Shown: piece after piece, positions 27,215 to 35,870 of the stretch | Layout: each line of letters starts with the position of its first letter | Position numbering within the stretch: position 1 is the first letter of the stretch | NCBI GenBank assembly: GCA_047605765.1 | Contig: JASGFB010000004.1 | Span: 9,104-73,103, forward strand | Origin: JBGVSA01 sp047605765 | GTDB taxonomy: Bacteria; Pseudomonadota; Gammaproteobacteria; Burkholderiales; Rhodocyclaceae | DNA: 64,000 bases | Reading direction: 5' to 3' | Program-made: the position numbers and the translations under genes | The notes under the pieces: model-generated | What the model was told of the DNA's origin: nothing | Databases searched by the model: none | Seen by the model: only the letters and a program-made list of their open reading frames with translations

Positions 27215-28537
27215 ATGGGCTTGGGTTTCTATATTGTCATGCTGGCGCAGTTCTTTTCAGCGCTGGCGGACAACGCCTTGCTGATCTGCGCCATTGCGAT
27301 TCTGCAGCACCTGCAGGCGCCGCCCGAGTACACACCCCTGCTGAAGACCTCCTTCACGATTTCGTACGTCGTGCTGGCGGCGTTCGTAGGCGCCTTCGCC
27401 GACTCCATGCCCAAGTGGCGGGTGATGCTGATCAGCAACAGCGTCAAGATCGTCGGCTGCGGCATGATGCTCGCCGGCATGAATCCCCTGGTGGCATACG
27501 CCGTCGTCGGCCTGGGTGCCGCCGCCTATTCTCCCGCCAAGTACGGCATCCTCACCGAAATGCTGCCGCCCTCCAAACTGGTCACGGCCAATGGCTGGAT
27601 CGAGGGCCTCACCGTGGGTGCCATCATTCTCGGCTCGCTGCTCGGCGGCGCGCTGATCCTGCCGGACTTCCGCGACTGGGCCATGGGCCTGGGCATTCCG
27701 GGCATCCGCACGGGCGACCAGGCCAGCATCCTGCTGGTGGGCCTGCTGTACGTCATTGCCGCCATCTTCAATCGCTACGTGCCGGACACCGGCGTCGACC
27801 ACAAGCCGCTCAAGCACAGCCCGCTCTATTTGATTCACGAATTCGCGCACTGCGTGAAGCTGCTGTGGCGCGACAAGCTCGGCCAGATTTCATTGGCCGT
27901 CACCACGCTGTTCTGGGGTGCCGGCGCCACGCTGCAATTCATCGTCATCGACTGGGCCTTTCACACCATGGGCCTGAGCCTGTCCAAGGCCACCCAATTG
28001 CAGGGCGTGGTCGCCGTGGGCGTGGCCATCGGCGCGATCGCCGCGGCCCGCTGGCTGACGCTGCGCAAGTCGGCCAGCGTCATTCCCATCGGTGTCGCCA
28101 TGGGTCTGATCGTCCCGCTGATGGTGCTGCTGCCCTTCATCCCCCGCGAACACGTGGGCGGGGCGTTCAGCTGGTTCGGCAATTCCATCGAAGTCCATCT
28201 GCATCTGCGCATGATGGCGGTGATGTTCCTGATGGTCATCGTCGGCGCGCTGTCGGGCTTTTTCGTCGTGCCAATGAATGCACTGCTGCAGCACCGCGGC
28301 CACGTGCTGATGGGCGCGGGCCATTCGATCGCGGTACAGAATTTCAACGAAAACCTGTCGATTCTCGTCATGACCGGCCTGTACGCCCTGCTGGTACGCA
28401 GCGGCCTGTCGGTGAATGCGGTCATCGTGCTGTTCGGCCTGTTCGTCGCCGGCACCATGTACCTGGTCAAGCTGCGCTTCGAGGCCAACCAGCGCGAGCA
28501 CGACGACGTCGGGCTGCTCGAAGACGCGCCTCACTGA
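27215..28537 (+). CDS. lplT: Lysophospholipid transporter LplT
   Basis: This 440-residue member of the major facilitator superfamily has about twelve membrane segments. Typical LplT stretches are FYIVMLAQFFSALADNALLI at the N-terminus, AFADSMPKWRVMLISNSVKI, and GLGAAAYSPAKYGILTEMLP. LplT flips lysophosphatidylethanolamine into the cell for re-acylation by Aas. No aas gene is in the window or fused to it. AAGAGAG precedes the ATG by about 4 bases. Confidence 0.95.
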   Translation: MGLGFYIVMLAQFFSALADNALLICAIAILQHLQAPPEYTPLLKTSFTISYVVLAAFVGAFADSMPKWRVMLISNSVKIVGCGMMLAGMNPLVAYAVVGLGAAAYSPAKYGILTEMLPPSKLVTANGWIEGLTVGAIILGSLLGGALILPDFRDWAMGLGIPGIRTGDQASILLVGLLYVIAAIFNRYVPDTGVDHKPLKHSPLYLIHEFAHCVKLLWRDKLGQISLAVTTLFWGAGATLQFIVIDWAFHTMGLSLSKATQLQGVVAVGVAIGAIAAARWLTLRKSASVIPIGVAMGLIVPLMVLLPFIPREHVGGAFSWFGNSIEVHLHLRMMAVMFLMVIVGALSGFFVVPMNALLQHRGHVLMGAGHSIAVQNFNENLSILVMTGLYALLVRSGLSVNAVIVLFGLFVAGTMYLVKLRFEANQREHDDVGLLEDAPH

Positions 28538-28665
28538 CGCGCTTTCCCCCTTATGTCGCATAGTCGGCGCCGCCCTGGGCGCCGCGCTGCACTTACGGAC
28601 GTAGCCCCCCACGCAAAAGCGCAATCTCAATCAAGCCGGCACGTGACCGAACGATCCCTGCAAGC

Positions 28666-28698
28666 AAAAAAAACGGCGCCCCGAGGCGCCATTTTTTT
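28666..28698. terminator. Bidirectional terminator between lplT and lolD
   Basis: The stem GGCGCC-CCGA-GGCGCC is flanked by eight A residues on one side and seven T residues on the other. It lies between the converging lplT and lolD genes. Confidence 0.9.
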
Positions 28699-28719
28699 GC
28701 CGCTCTTCATGCAGACAGG

Positions 28720-29400
28720 TCAGTGCGGATGCAGGCAGCCGTCGCGCAACACCAGCACGCGCTGAGCGCGCTGGGCCAGATCGGGGTCGTGGGTCACCAT
28801 GACCAGCGACGTCCCCAGGCGGGCGTTGAGATCGAGCATCAGATCGAACACCGTGGCGGCCGTCAGGCGATCCAGATTACCGGTGGGCTCGTCGGCCAGG
28901 ATGCATTGCGGCTCGGTCACCAGGGCGCGGGCGATGGCGGCGCGCTGACGCTCGCCGCCGGACAGCTCGCCCGGCGTGTGGTCCAGCCGATGGCCGAGGC
29001 CGACCGATTCGAGCATGCGGGCGGCACGAGCGTGCGCGTCGGCCTGCGGTATGCGGCGGATGGTCAACGGCATGGCGACGTTTTCGAGCGCAGTGAATTC
29101 CGGCAGCAAATGGTGGAACTGATAGACGAAGCCGAGCGACTGGTTGCGCATGCGCCCACGCTCGGCGTCCGACACTGTCGACATCTCGCGCCCGAGCAGC
29201 GTCACGCCGCCCTTGCTGGGGGTATCCAGCCCACCCAGCAGATGCAGCAGCGTGCTCTTGCCGGAGCCCGACGAACCGATGATCGAGACCGTCTCACCCT
29301 TGGCCACCGACAGGCTCACGTCTTCGAGTACGCGCACGCCGTCTCCGCCGTTGCCGTAAGTCTTGGCCAGCGCCTGGCACGACAGCACGATTTCACTCAT
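28720..29400 (-). CDS. lolD: Lipoprotein-releasing ABC transporter ATP-binding protein LolD
   Basis: This 226-residue ABC ATPase has Walker A GSSGSGKSTLLHLLGG, the LolD-type QSLGFVYQFHHLLPEFTALE, signature LSGGERQRAAIARAL and Walker B ILADEPTGNLD. It powers the Lol system that extracts lipoproteins from the inner membrane for transfer to LolA. The start overlaps the end of the permease gene by 8 bp, so expression is coupled. Confidence 0.97.
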   Translation of the reverse strand: MSEIVLSCQALAKTYGNGGDGVRVLEDVSLSVAKGETVSIIGSSGSGKSTLLHLLGGLDTPSKGGVTLLGREMSTVSDAERGRMRNQSLGFVYQFHHLLPEFTALENVAMPLTIRRIPQADAHARAARMLESVGLGHRLDHTPGELSGGERQRAAIARALVTEPQCILADEPTGNLDRLTAATVFDLMLDLNARLGTSLVMVTHDPDLAQRAQRVLVLRDGCLHPH

Positions 29401-30646
29401 AGCGCAGCGCCTCCGCCGGATTGATGCGCGAGGCGCGCCAGCTCGGATAGAGCGTGGCCACCAGGGTCAGAAAGAACGCCACGCCGACGATGGTGCCGAC
29501 GTCACCCCAGATCAGCTTCGAGGGCAGTTCCGAGATGTAGTACACATCCTTGGCGAGGAACTGCACGTGGAAGGTGCGCTCGATGAACGGCACCACCACA
29601 TCGATGTTCAAGGCCAGCGCCACACCCAGAATCACGCCGACGCCCAGGCCGATGAAGCCCATGATGGCGCCCTGGATGACGAAGATCTTCATGATCGAAC
29701 CGGGACTGGCGCCCAGCGTGCGCAGGATGGCGATGTCGGCGCGTTTGTCCTGCACTGCCATGACGAGGGCCGACACGATATTGAAGGCCGCTACCGCCAC
29801 GATCAGCGACAGGATGATGAACATCACGTTCTTTTCGATCTGTACGGCGCGGAAGAAATTGGCGTGGCTCTGCGTCCAGTCGGTCGCATACAGATTGCTC
29901 GGCAGCACCTGGGCCACCTGGCGCGCCACGCGCGGCGCATCGAACAGATCCTTCAGCTTGAGGCGCACGCCCGACACGCCGTCGCCCAGTTGGTAGAGCT
30001 TCTGCGCGTCTTCGAGGTTGATCAGCGCCAGGCCCGAGTCGTATTCGAACATGCCCGCTTCGAACACCCCCACCACGGTGAACTGCTTCAGGCGCGGCAG
30101 CACGGCGGCCGGTGTCACCAGCCCCTGCGGCGCGATGAGTGTGATCTTGTCGCCGTATTGCACGCCCAGCGCACGTGCCAGCTCGATGCCCAACACCACG
30201 CCGAACTCGCCCGGCTTGAGGTCTTCGAGCTTACCGATCTTCATCGCCGTGCCCAGATCGGAAACCGTCTGCTCGAGCTTGGGATCGACCCCACGCACGA
30301 GCGCGCCGCGCACCTGGGCGTCGATCGAGAACATGCCCTGCTCCTGCACGAAGGGTGCAGCGCCAAGCACATCGGGGGTCCCGCGGGCGACGTCGGCGAA
30401 GCGCTGCCAGTTCGACATCTCGCCCTGGTAGGCCGAAATCTGCACGTGCGAAGCCACGCCCAGAATACGGGCGCGCAATTCTTCCTGGAACCCGTTCATG
30501 ACCGACAGTACGACGATCAACGCCGCCACGCCCAGCGCGATGCCGGCCATCGACACGAAGGAGATGAAAGAGACGAAACCGCCGCTGCCCTTGGCGCGAC
30601 GCTTGGCCCGGACATAGCGCAGGCCGACGAGGAGCTCGAAATCCAT
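29393..30646 (-). CDS. lolC: Lipoprotein-releasing system permease LolC/LolE
   Basis: This 417-residue membrane protein has one N-terminal and three C-terminal membrane segments around a large periplasmic MacB-like domain. It starts MDFELLVGLRYVRAKRRAKG, typical of LolC/E, and ends with ASRINPAEALRYE. Only one permease gene is present next to lolD, so the complex may use a single LolC/E-type (LolF) subunit as in many non-enteric bacteria. An in-frame ATG 12 bases upstream (30658) is a possible alternative start. It is divergent from the COG4255 gene. Confidence 0.94.
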   Translation of the reverse strand: MDFELLVGLRYVRAKRRAKGSGGFVSFISFVSMAGIALGVAALIVVLSVMNGFQEELRARILGVASHVQISAYQGEMSNWQRFADVARGTPDVLGAAPFVQEQGMFSIDAQVRGALVRGVDPKLEQTVSDLGTAMKIGKLEDLKPGEFGVVLGIELARALGVQYGDKITLIAPQGLVTPAAVLPRLKQFTVVGVFEAGMFEYDSGLALINLEDAQKLYQLGDGVSGVRLKLKDLFDAPRVARQVAQVLPSNLYATDWTQSHANFFRAVQIEKNVMFIILSLIVAVAAFNIVSALVMAVQDKRADIAILRTLGASPGSIMKIFVIQGAIMGFIGLGVGVILGVALALNIDVVVPFIERTFHVQFLAKDVYYISELPSKLIWGDVGTIVGVAFFLTLVATLYPSWRASRINPAEALRYE

Positions 30647-30741
30647 AGCGGCCTGCATGCTACACTGCCCCCGCACTTCGCACCATGCCGCGGCACTGCC
30701 GCACCGCCCGTTCGTCCCCTCCGCGCCACGCCCCTCTGTCG

Positions 30742-31797
30742 ATGAAAGCTCCCGTCTGCGTCGTTCCGGCACTCATCTGGCCTTCCACGGGCATGGAGCC
30801 GCACCTGACTCAGACCGCCCTGCCCGCCCTGTCCAGCCTGTTGGCCGGCGCCCCCACCGACGAAGCACCAGCGCAGGCGCTGGAAGTCTGGCTGGCCGCG
30901 CAGTTCGGCATCGCCGAGCGGGCACCGCTGGCCTTGATGCGTCTGGCCGGCGAAACCGATTTCCTCGCCGAAACGCCCGAACTCGACAGCACGGCAGTCT
31001 GGCTGTGCGCCGACCCGGTGGCGATGACCTTCTCGCGCGACAACCTGCTGCTCAGTGAAGCAGCCGGCCTCGACGTGAGCGCAGAGGACGCACGTGCGCT
31101 GCTGGCCGATCTCAACGCCACCTTTGCCGACGTTGGCCGCTTTTATGCCGCCAGCCCCACGCGCTGGTACCTGCGCGTGGCGCCCGGTTTCGGCGGCACC
31201 GATGACGTCATCTTTGCCCCGCTGACCGACGTGGCCGGCCGCCCGGTTGCTTATTTCCAGCCGGAAGGCCCCGACGTGACGCGCTGGGCGAGGCTGTCCA
31301 ACGAATTGCAGGTGTTCTGCTACAACCACCCCGTCAATGCCGCCCGTGAAGCAAGCGGCCGCGCGCCCCTCAATGCCATGTGGCTGTGGGGCAATGGGCA
31401 CCTGCCAGCCCACGCGCTGCGCGCACCGGCCGCCGACATCGCCGGCCAGGCACTGATGCTGCGCGGGCTGTTGCGGCTGGCTGGATCGACAGCCACCACG
31501 CCGGGCCCGCAGGTCGCATGGCAATTGGCCGACGCCCTCGCCGCGCCAGCCCAACTGCGCCAGGGCGACGCCTGGCTGGCCGCCTTGGCGGCGCTCGACC
31601 GTGAGTTGTTCCAGCCCTATGCCGAGGCCCTGGCGGATGGCCGCATCGAGGCGCTGACGCTGATCGCGCCGGCCGAACATGCCACCGTCACCTGGCATGT
31701 CCGGCGCCGTCCGCGCTGGCAGTTCTGGCACCGCCCGCTCAGCGCCGCCGCACTGGCCGCCACGCTGACGCGCCCTGACCGGCGCACCGCGCCATGA
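30742..31797 (+). CDS. Conserved protein of unknown function upstream of recJ (COG4255-like)
   Basis: This 351-residue soluble protein begins MKAPVCVVPALIWPSTGMEP. It contains LMRLAGETDFLAETPELDST, WLCADPVAMTFSRDNLLL, FYAASPTRWYLRV and LNAMWLWGNGHLP. These resemble the uncharacterised COG4255 family found next to recJ in betaproteobacteria, sometimes annotated as a phosphoglycerate-mutase-like regulatory protein, with distant similarity to cofactor-independent mutases. No catalytic residues can be confirmed. The stop overlaps the recJ start (ATGA), so it may be linked to recombination, but no function is claimed. Confidence 0.75.
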   Translation: MKAPVCVVPALIWPSTGMEPHLTQTALPALSSLLAGAPTDEAPAQALEVWLAAQFGIAERAPLALMRLAGETDFLAETPELDSTAVWLCADPVAMTFSRDNLLLSEAAGLDVSAEDARALLADLNATFADVGRFYAASPTRWYLRVAPGFGGTDDVIFAPLTDVAGRPVAYFQPEGPDVTRWARLSNELQVFCYNHPVNAAREASGRAPLNAMWLWGNGHLPAHALRAPAADIAGQALMLRGLLRLAGSTATTPGPQVAWQLADALAAPAQLRQGDAWLAALAALDRELFQPYAEALADGRIEALTLIAPAEHATVTWHVRRRPRWQFWHRPLSAAALAATLTRPDRRTAP

Positions 31798-33491
31798 CGC
31801 TCATCGTTCGCCGCAGCGCGCCCCACGGCGTCGTCCAGCAACTGACGCGCGCCGGCCAGCACCCCTTGCTGGCACGCTTGTATGCCGCGCGCGGCGTGGC
31901 CACCCACGCCGAGCTGTGCACCGACCTCAACACCTTGCTGCCGCCCACCGGCCTGCGCGGCATCCAGGACGCCGCCCGCCTGCTGGCGGACGCCATTGAA
32001 GCCGGTGCGCGCATGGTGATCGTGGCCGACTACGACTGCGACGGCGCCACCGCCTGCGCCGTCGGCCTGCGCGCGTTGCGCGCCATGGGTGCGCACGTGG
32101 ACTACATCGTGCCCAACCGTTTCGAGTACGGTTACGGGCTGACGCCGGCCATCGTCGAACTGGCCGCCGGACTCACCCCCGACGTGCTCATCACCGTGGA
32201 CAACGGCATCGCCAGCGTCGACGGCGTGGCCGCCGCGCGTGCCGCCGGCATGACCACCGTCATCACCGATCACCACTTGCCGGGCGACGTCCTGCCCGAT
32301 GCGGATGTCATCGTCAATCCAAACCAGCCGGGCTGCGATTTCGGCAGCAAGCACCTGGCCGGCGTCGGCGTGATGTTCTACGTTGCCAGCGCGGTGCGCG
32401 CCGAATTGCGCACGCGCGGCTGGTTCCAATCCAGCGGTCTGCCCGAACCCCGCCTGGGCGATCTGCTGGATCTGGTCGCGCTCGGCACCGTCGCCGACGT
32501 GGTCAGGCTCGATGCCAATAACCGCCTGCTGGTCAGTCAGGGGCTGGCACGCATGCGCGCCGGCCGCCTGCATCCCGGCGTGCGTGCCCTGTTCGCCGCC
32601 GCCGGCCGCGATCCGGCGCGCGCCAGCACCTTCGACATGGGGTTCGCGCTGGGGCCGCGGCTGAACGCTGCGGGGCGCCTGGCCGACATGTCGCTGGGGA
32701 TCGAATGCCTGATCACCGACGATCTGGCGCGGGCCATGAACATCGCGCAGGAACTCGATCGGCTGAACCGCGAACGGCGCGCCATCGAAGAAGAAATGAA
32801 AGACACCGCCATGGCCTCGCTGGAGTACGCCGATCTGGCGCTGCGGCCAGCCATCGCGCTGTTCGAGCCGGACTGGCACCAGGGCGTGATCGGCATCGTG
32901 GCCGGGCGCATCAAGGAGCGCGCCCATCGTCCGACCATCGCCTTCGCCCGCGCCGGCGACGGGCAGATCAAGGGTTCGGGCCGGTCGATCGCCGCCTTGC
33001 ACATGCGCGATGCACTCGATCTGGTCACCAAGCGCCATCCCGACCTGATCCTCAAGTTCGGCGGCCATGCCATGGCCGCCGGCCTGACGATCCGCGAAGA
33101 GCATTTCACGCGCTTCGCCGACATCTTTGCCGACACCGTGGGCGAATTGCTCGACGAATCGGATTTGCTGCGGCGCGTCGAAACCGACGGGCCACTCGAA
33201 GCCGGCTACATGTCGCTCGAAACCGCCCGCCTGCTGGACCATGCCATCTGGGGACAGGGCTTTGCGCCCCCGGTGTTCGACGATGTGTTCGAAGTCGAAC
33301 ATCAGCGTTTGCTCAAGGAACGCCATCTCAAACTGCGCCTGCGCCTGGGCGCGCACAGTTTCGACGCGGTGCGCTTCCATTGCGCCGAGGTCGTGCCCGA
33401 CCGCATCCGCGCCGCCTACCGCCTGTCCGTCAATGAGTACAACGGCGTCGCTTCGGTGCAACTCATGCTGGAACACTTCGAGCCCGCGTAA
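31794..33491 (+). CDS. recJ: Single-stranded-DNA-specific exonuclease RecJ
   Basis: This 565-residue DHH phosphoesterase has metal motifs MVIVADYDCDGATACAVG, LITVDNGIAS and VITDHHLPGD, followed by DLVALGTVADVVRL, the DHHA1 domain with GQIKGSGRSIAALHM and LKFGGHAMAAGL, and the C-terminal OB fold. RecJ degrades single-stranded DNA 5'-3' in RecF-pathway recombination and mismatch repair. Translation is coupled to the upstream gene by ATGA. Confidence 0.97.
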   Translation: MTLIVRRSAPHGVVQQLTRAGQHPLLARLYAARGVATHAELCTDLNTLLPPTGLRGIQDAARLLADAIEAGARMVIVADYDCDGATACAVGLRALRAMGAHVDYIVPNRFEYGYGLTPAIVELAAGLTPDVLITVDNGIASVDGVAAARAAGMTTVITDHHLPGDVLPDADVIVNPNQPGCDFGSKHLAGVGVMFYVASAVRAELRTRGWFQSSGLPEPRLGDLLDLVALGTVADVVRLDANNRLLVSQGLARMRAGRLHPGVRALFAAAGRDPARASTFDMGFALGPRLNAAGRLADMSLGIECLITDDLARAMNIAQELDRLNRERRAIEEEMKDTAMASLEYADLALRPAIALFEPDWHQGVIGIVAGRIKERAHRPTIAFARAGDGQIKGSGRSIAALHMRDALDLVTKRHPDLILKFGGHAMAAGLTIREEHFTRFADIFADTVGELLDESDLLRRVETDGPLEAGYMSLETARLLDHAIWGQGFAPPVFDDVFEVEHQRLLKERHLKLRLRLGAHSFDAVRFHCAEVVPDRIRAAYRLSVNEYNGVASVQLMLEHFEPA

Positions 33492-33637
33492 GAGTAGGTA
33501 CGGCATCGTAGGAAGTCTTCTAAGCATCCGAAGACGTTGATGGTATTTCCCTGGCGTCTGACGCATCCCAAGCGCCTGCCGAGGCTGCGCTCATAAGGTG
33601 CCGATTGCCTCGCCATCCGCTGAAGGAACATCTCTCC

Positions 33638-33802
33638 ATGAACACCGTCTGCGCAGATCCGATGTCCACCTCTCCGGCGCTCTGCAGCCCCCGTTCCGCG
33701 ATCGTGCAGACACCGTGCAAAGGGTGCGATTTTTGCAACGCAGCAACACGCCAAGGACGGCGCGCGTATTTAGTTTTGTTACAAACCAATTCTTTGCGTT
33801 AA
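33638..33802 (+). CDS. Possible small Cys-rich protein (54 residues)
   Basis: This short frame begins MNTVCADPMSTSPALCSPRS and contains CKGCDFCNAATRQGRRAYLV, ending TNSLR. It has five Cys residues, three of them in a CxxCxxC arrangement. A good AAGGAA site stands about 10 bases before the ATG, unusual for a random frame. The CxxCxxC pattern hints at metal or iron-sulfur binding. It lies alone before terC, a family tied to metal homeostasis, but a link is only a guess. It may not be translated. Confidence 0.35.
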   Translation: MNTVCADPMSTSPALCSPRSAIVQTPCKGCDFCNAATRQGRRAYLVLLQTNSLR

Positions 33803-33804
33803 AT
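33776..33804 (+). promoter_or_regulatory. Promoter-like sequence in the terC leader
   Basis: TTGTTA and TTAAAT, each matching 4 of 6 consensus bases, are separated by 17 bp in an AT-rich stretch about 230 bp upstream of terC. The pair overlaps the end of the small Cys-rich frame. Confidence 0.35.
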
Positions 33805-33931
33805 CAGCTGGTGGCCGATCATATTTTGAGACCGGAAACAGTTCGAAAAGCCCATGCAAAGGGGCTCGAAATGTCACAAAAAGAACGATCTGGCGGGAAC
33901 CAAACTTGCGACGGGCGTCACCAAGATAGGT

Positions 33932-33958
33932 TTGAACAAAGCAGCTTTGTCAGATAAT
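33932..33958 (+). promoter_or_regulatory. Second promoter-like element with embedded inverted repeat
   Basis: A perfect inverted repeat, ACAAAGC-A-GCTTTGT (33936-33950), sits between TTGAAC (33932) and GATAAT (33953-33958), spacer 15 bp. A symmetric repeat placed between -35-like and -10-like elements is what a repressor operator, or a MerR-type activator site with a short spacer, would look like. It lies 78 bp before the terC ATG. Confidence 0.4.
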
Positions 33959-34035
33959 TCCGGGGTCGCGTTTTTATAACACGACGCTATTTCACTGCTA
34001 ACTTTCATAGATTCTTCTAACTCTCCCACCACATC

Positions 34036-34788
34036 ATGGAATGGCTTCTTGATCCCAATGCCTGGGTCGCGCTGGCGACATTGACCGCGCTGGAAATCGT
34101 CCTCGGCATCGACAACATCATCTTCATTTCGATTCTCGTCGGCCGTCTGCCGACCCACCAACGCAACTCTGCCCGCCGCCTCGGTCTGCTGCTGGCCATG
34201 ATGTCGCGTATCGCCCTGCTTGTGTCGCTGGCCTGGATCATGCGGCTAACGGCGCCACTGTTCGAAGTGCTCGGCCAGGAAGTCTCCGGCCGCGACATCA
34301 TCCTCATCGTCGGCGGCCTGTTCCTGCTGTGGAAGAGCGTGCATGAGATCCACCATTCGCTGACGCTGCCAACCGAAGAAGAACACCACGAAAACGCGGC
34401 CAAAAAGGCGAGCTATGCCGGCGTGCTGGTGCAGATCGCCATCATCGACATCGTGTTCTCGCTCGATTCGGTCATCACCGCGGTGGGCCTGGTCGACCAG
34501 ATTCCGGTCATGATCTGCGCCATCCTGCTGTCGGTCGCCGTGATGATGCTGGCGGCCAAGCCGATCGGCGAATTCGTCGATGCCAACCCGACCATCAAGA
34601 TGCTGGCGCTGTCGTTCCTGGTGCTGGTGGGCGTGACGCTGATGGCCGAGGGCTTCGATACCCACGTGCCGAAGGGTTACATCTACTTCGCCATGGCGTT
34701 CTCGGTGGCGGTAGAGATGATCAACATCCGCCTGCGCAAGCGCATGGCGCTGCGGCTGACCAAGGACATGCCGGGCGACGGCAAGTAA
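34036..34788 (+). CDS. TerC-family integral membrane protein
   Basis: This 250-residue protein with seven predicted membrane segments has the TerC signatures LEIVLGIDNIIFISILVGRL near residues 17-36 and IDIVFSLDSVITAVGLV near 137-153, with the acidic residues inside the membrane that are characteristic of the family. TerC/Alx proteins are implicated in metal-ion export (manganese for Alx/MeeF) and in tellurite resistance, so metal export is the likely role. No Shine-Dalgarno sequence precedes the ATG. It is a single gene ending at a remarkable palindromic terminator. Confidence 0.93.
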   Translation: MEWLLDPNAWVALATLTALEIVLGIDNIIFISILVGRLPTHQRNSARRLGLLLAMMSRIALLVSLAWIMRLTAPLFEVLGQEVSGRDIILIVGGLFLLWKSVHEIHHSLTLPTEEEHHENAAKKASYAGVLVQIAIIDIVFSLDSVITAVGLVDQIPVMICAILLSVAVMMLAAKPIGEFVDANPTIKMLALSFLVLVGVTLMAEGFDTHVPKGYIYFAMAFSVAVEMINIRLRKRMALRLTKDMPGDGK

Positions 34789-34820
34789 GCCGCCGCCAGG
34801 GGTCGCTCAGCGGCCCCACG

Positions 34821-34862
34821 AGCCAAACAAAAAGCCGGGCATGCCCGGCTTTTTGTTTGGCT
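34821..34862. terminator. 42-bp perfect palindrome, bidirectional terminator
   Basis: Both strands read identically for 42 bases. The centre is GCCGGGCATGCCCGGC, flanked by AAAAA and TTTTT and outer arms AGCCAAAC and GTTTGGCT. It lies between the converging terC and PP2C genes and should terminate both transcripts. Confidence 0.95.
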
Positions 34863-34874
34863 GTCGGCACCGTG

Positions 34875-35621
34875 TCAGGCCGGCACCACCTTGATGATGG
34901 CAAGCGACAGATTGTCGCCCTGGCCCTGGGCGCGTTCGCGTGCCGCGTTGATCAACACCCGCGCCGCCGCCCGTGCATCCAGATCGTTGAGGGTGCGGCC
35001 CAGCTCGCCATCGTCGAAATACGCCCACAGCCCGTCGGAACACAGCAGGAAAGCGTCGCCCGCCTCCAGCGCCGGCGTGCCACCATATTCCACGCGCGGC
35101 TCGCGCTCGGCGCCCAGGCAGGACAGCAGCAGGTTGCGCTGCGGGTGCGTCAGGGATTGTTCTTCGGTAATGCGGCCGGCACGGATCAGTTCCCCCACCA
35201 GTGAATGGTCCTGCGAGCGCTTCACCGTCCGGCCATGGCGGAAGTGATAGATGCGCGAGTCGCCGCAATGCGCCCAATCGGCGTGGCCGGGGCGCAGCAC
35301 AAAGGCGACCGCGGTGCTGTGCGGATCCTGTTCGCTGGTGAAGCGCGTCAGCTTGATGACGACATGCGCTTCGTCGATGACGCTTTGCAGAAAATCGGTC
35401 GGCGCCTCGGCGCTCGGGATGTAGGCGGCAAAATTCTGGCGTGCCTTGAGCATCACCTGCTCGGCTGCAATGGCGCCCCCGCTGTGGCCGCCCATGCCGT
35501 CGGCCAGCACGGCCAGCAGGCAACCCGGCTTGGTCGGATGGGGAAAGATACTGACGCGATCTTGTTGTTCGGCGCGGTCGCCCTGATGCATGGCGGCGCA
35601 GGTCTCGATACTGATCGGCAT
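34875..35621 (-). CDS. PP2C-family protein serine/threonine phosphatase
   Basis: This 248-residue stand-alone PPM phosphatase has the metal and catalytic motifs EQQDRVSIF, VLADGMGGHSGG, WAHCGDSRIYHFR, LLCSDGLWAYFDD and GQGDNLSLAIIKV. It should remove phosphate from Ser/Thr in a Mg/Mn-dependent reaction in the cytosol. The size and lack of sensor domains resemble the Stp/PppA type. No Hanks-type kinase, FHA or type VI secretion gene lies nearby, so its partner must be elsewhere. Confidence 0.94.
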   Translation of the reverse strand: MPISIETCAAMHQGDRAEQQDRVSIFPHPTKPGCLLAVLADGMGGHSGGAIAAEQVMLKARQNFAAYIPSAEAPTDFLQSVIDEAHVVIKLTRFTSEQDPHSTAVAFVLRPGHADWAHCGDSRIYHFRHGRTVKRSQDHSLVGELIRAGRITEEQSLTHPQRNLLLSCLGAEREPRVEYGGTPALEAGDAFLLCSDGLWAYFDDGELGRTLNDLDARAAARVLINAARERAQGQGDNLSLAIIKVVPA

Positions 35622-35870
35622 GGGTCGCGTTCGAACTTGATGAATTTCGTGGTTTTAACACGTTCAGGGCGTTTGCTCACAAGCGAATTCAGACCGGCGG
35701 CATCACCCTCTCCGGAGCCACCCCGCCGCCGGATCATTTTCATCGCCACGGCACCGTTGGCACACCGCGGCACCCAAGCGTCTGCCACAACGCTGAAGCG
35801 CTCGCCCTTGGCTATGAAAGTCGACCGGCCCGCTTTGCGCCACCTGCGTCGCGCCGGGCGGTCTGTCCGA

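Larger units (their letters stand above)
33492..34035 (+). other. Long leader region between recJ and terC
   Basis: This 544-bp stretch is more AT-rich than its surroundings, especially in its right half. In order it holds a short inverted repeat GTCTTC/GAAGAC (33515-33535), a small Cys-rich frame (33638-33802), a promoter-like pair, a hairpin built from TTCG...CGAA and AGCCC...GGGCT (33842-33870), a perfect 7-bp-arm repeat, and an untranslated leader without a Shine-Dalgarno site before terC. I looked for the yybP-ykoY manganese riboswitch common before terC genes and did not find its conserved core. Confidence 0.6.

Noticed and set aside
33810..34035. yybP-ykoY manganese riboswitch before terC
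   Set aside because: The conserved GGGGAGTAG-type core and its partner segment are not visible on the plus strand; only a simple hairpin is seen.
35622..35870. A gene in the gap between the PP2C and glcF genes
   Set aside because: The open frames there are short continuations of shadows without a ribosome site or domain.
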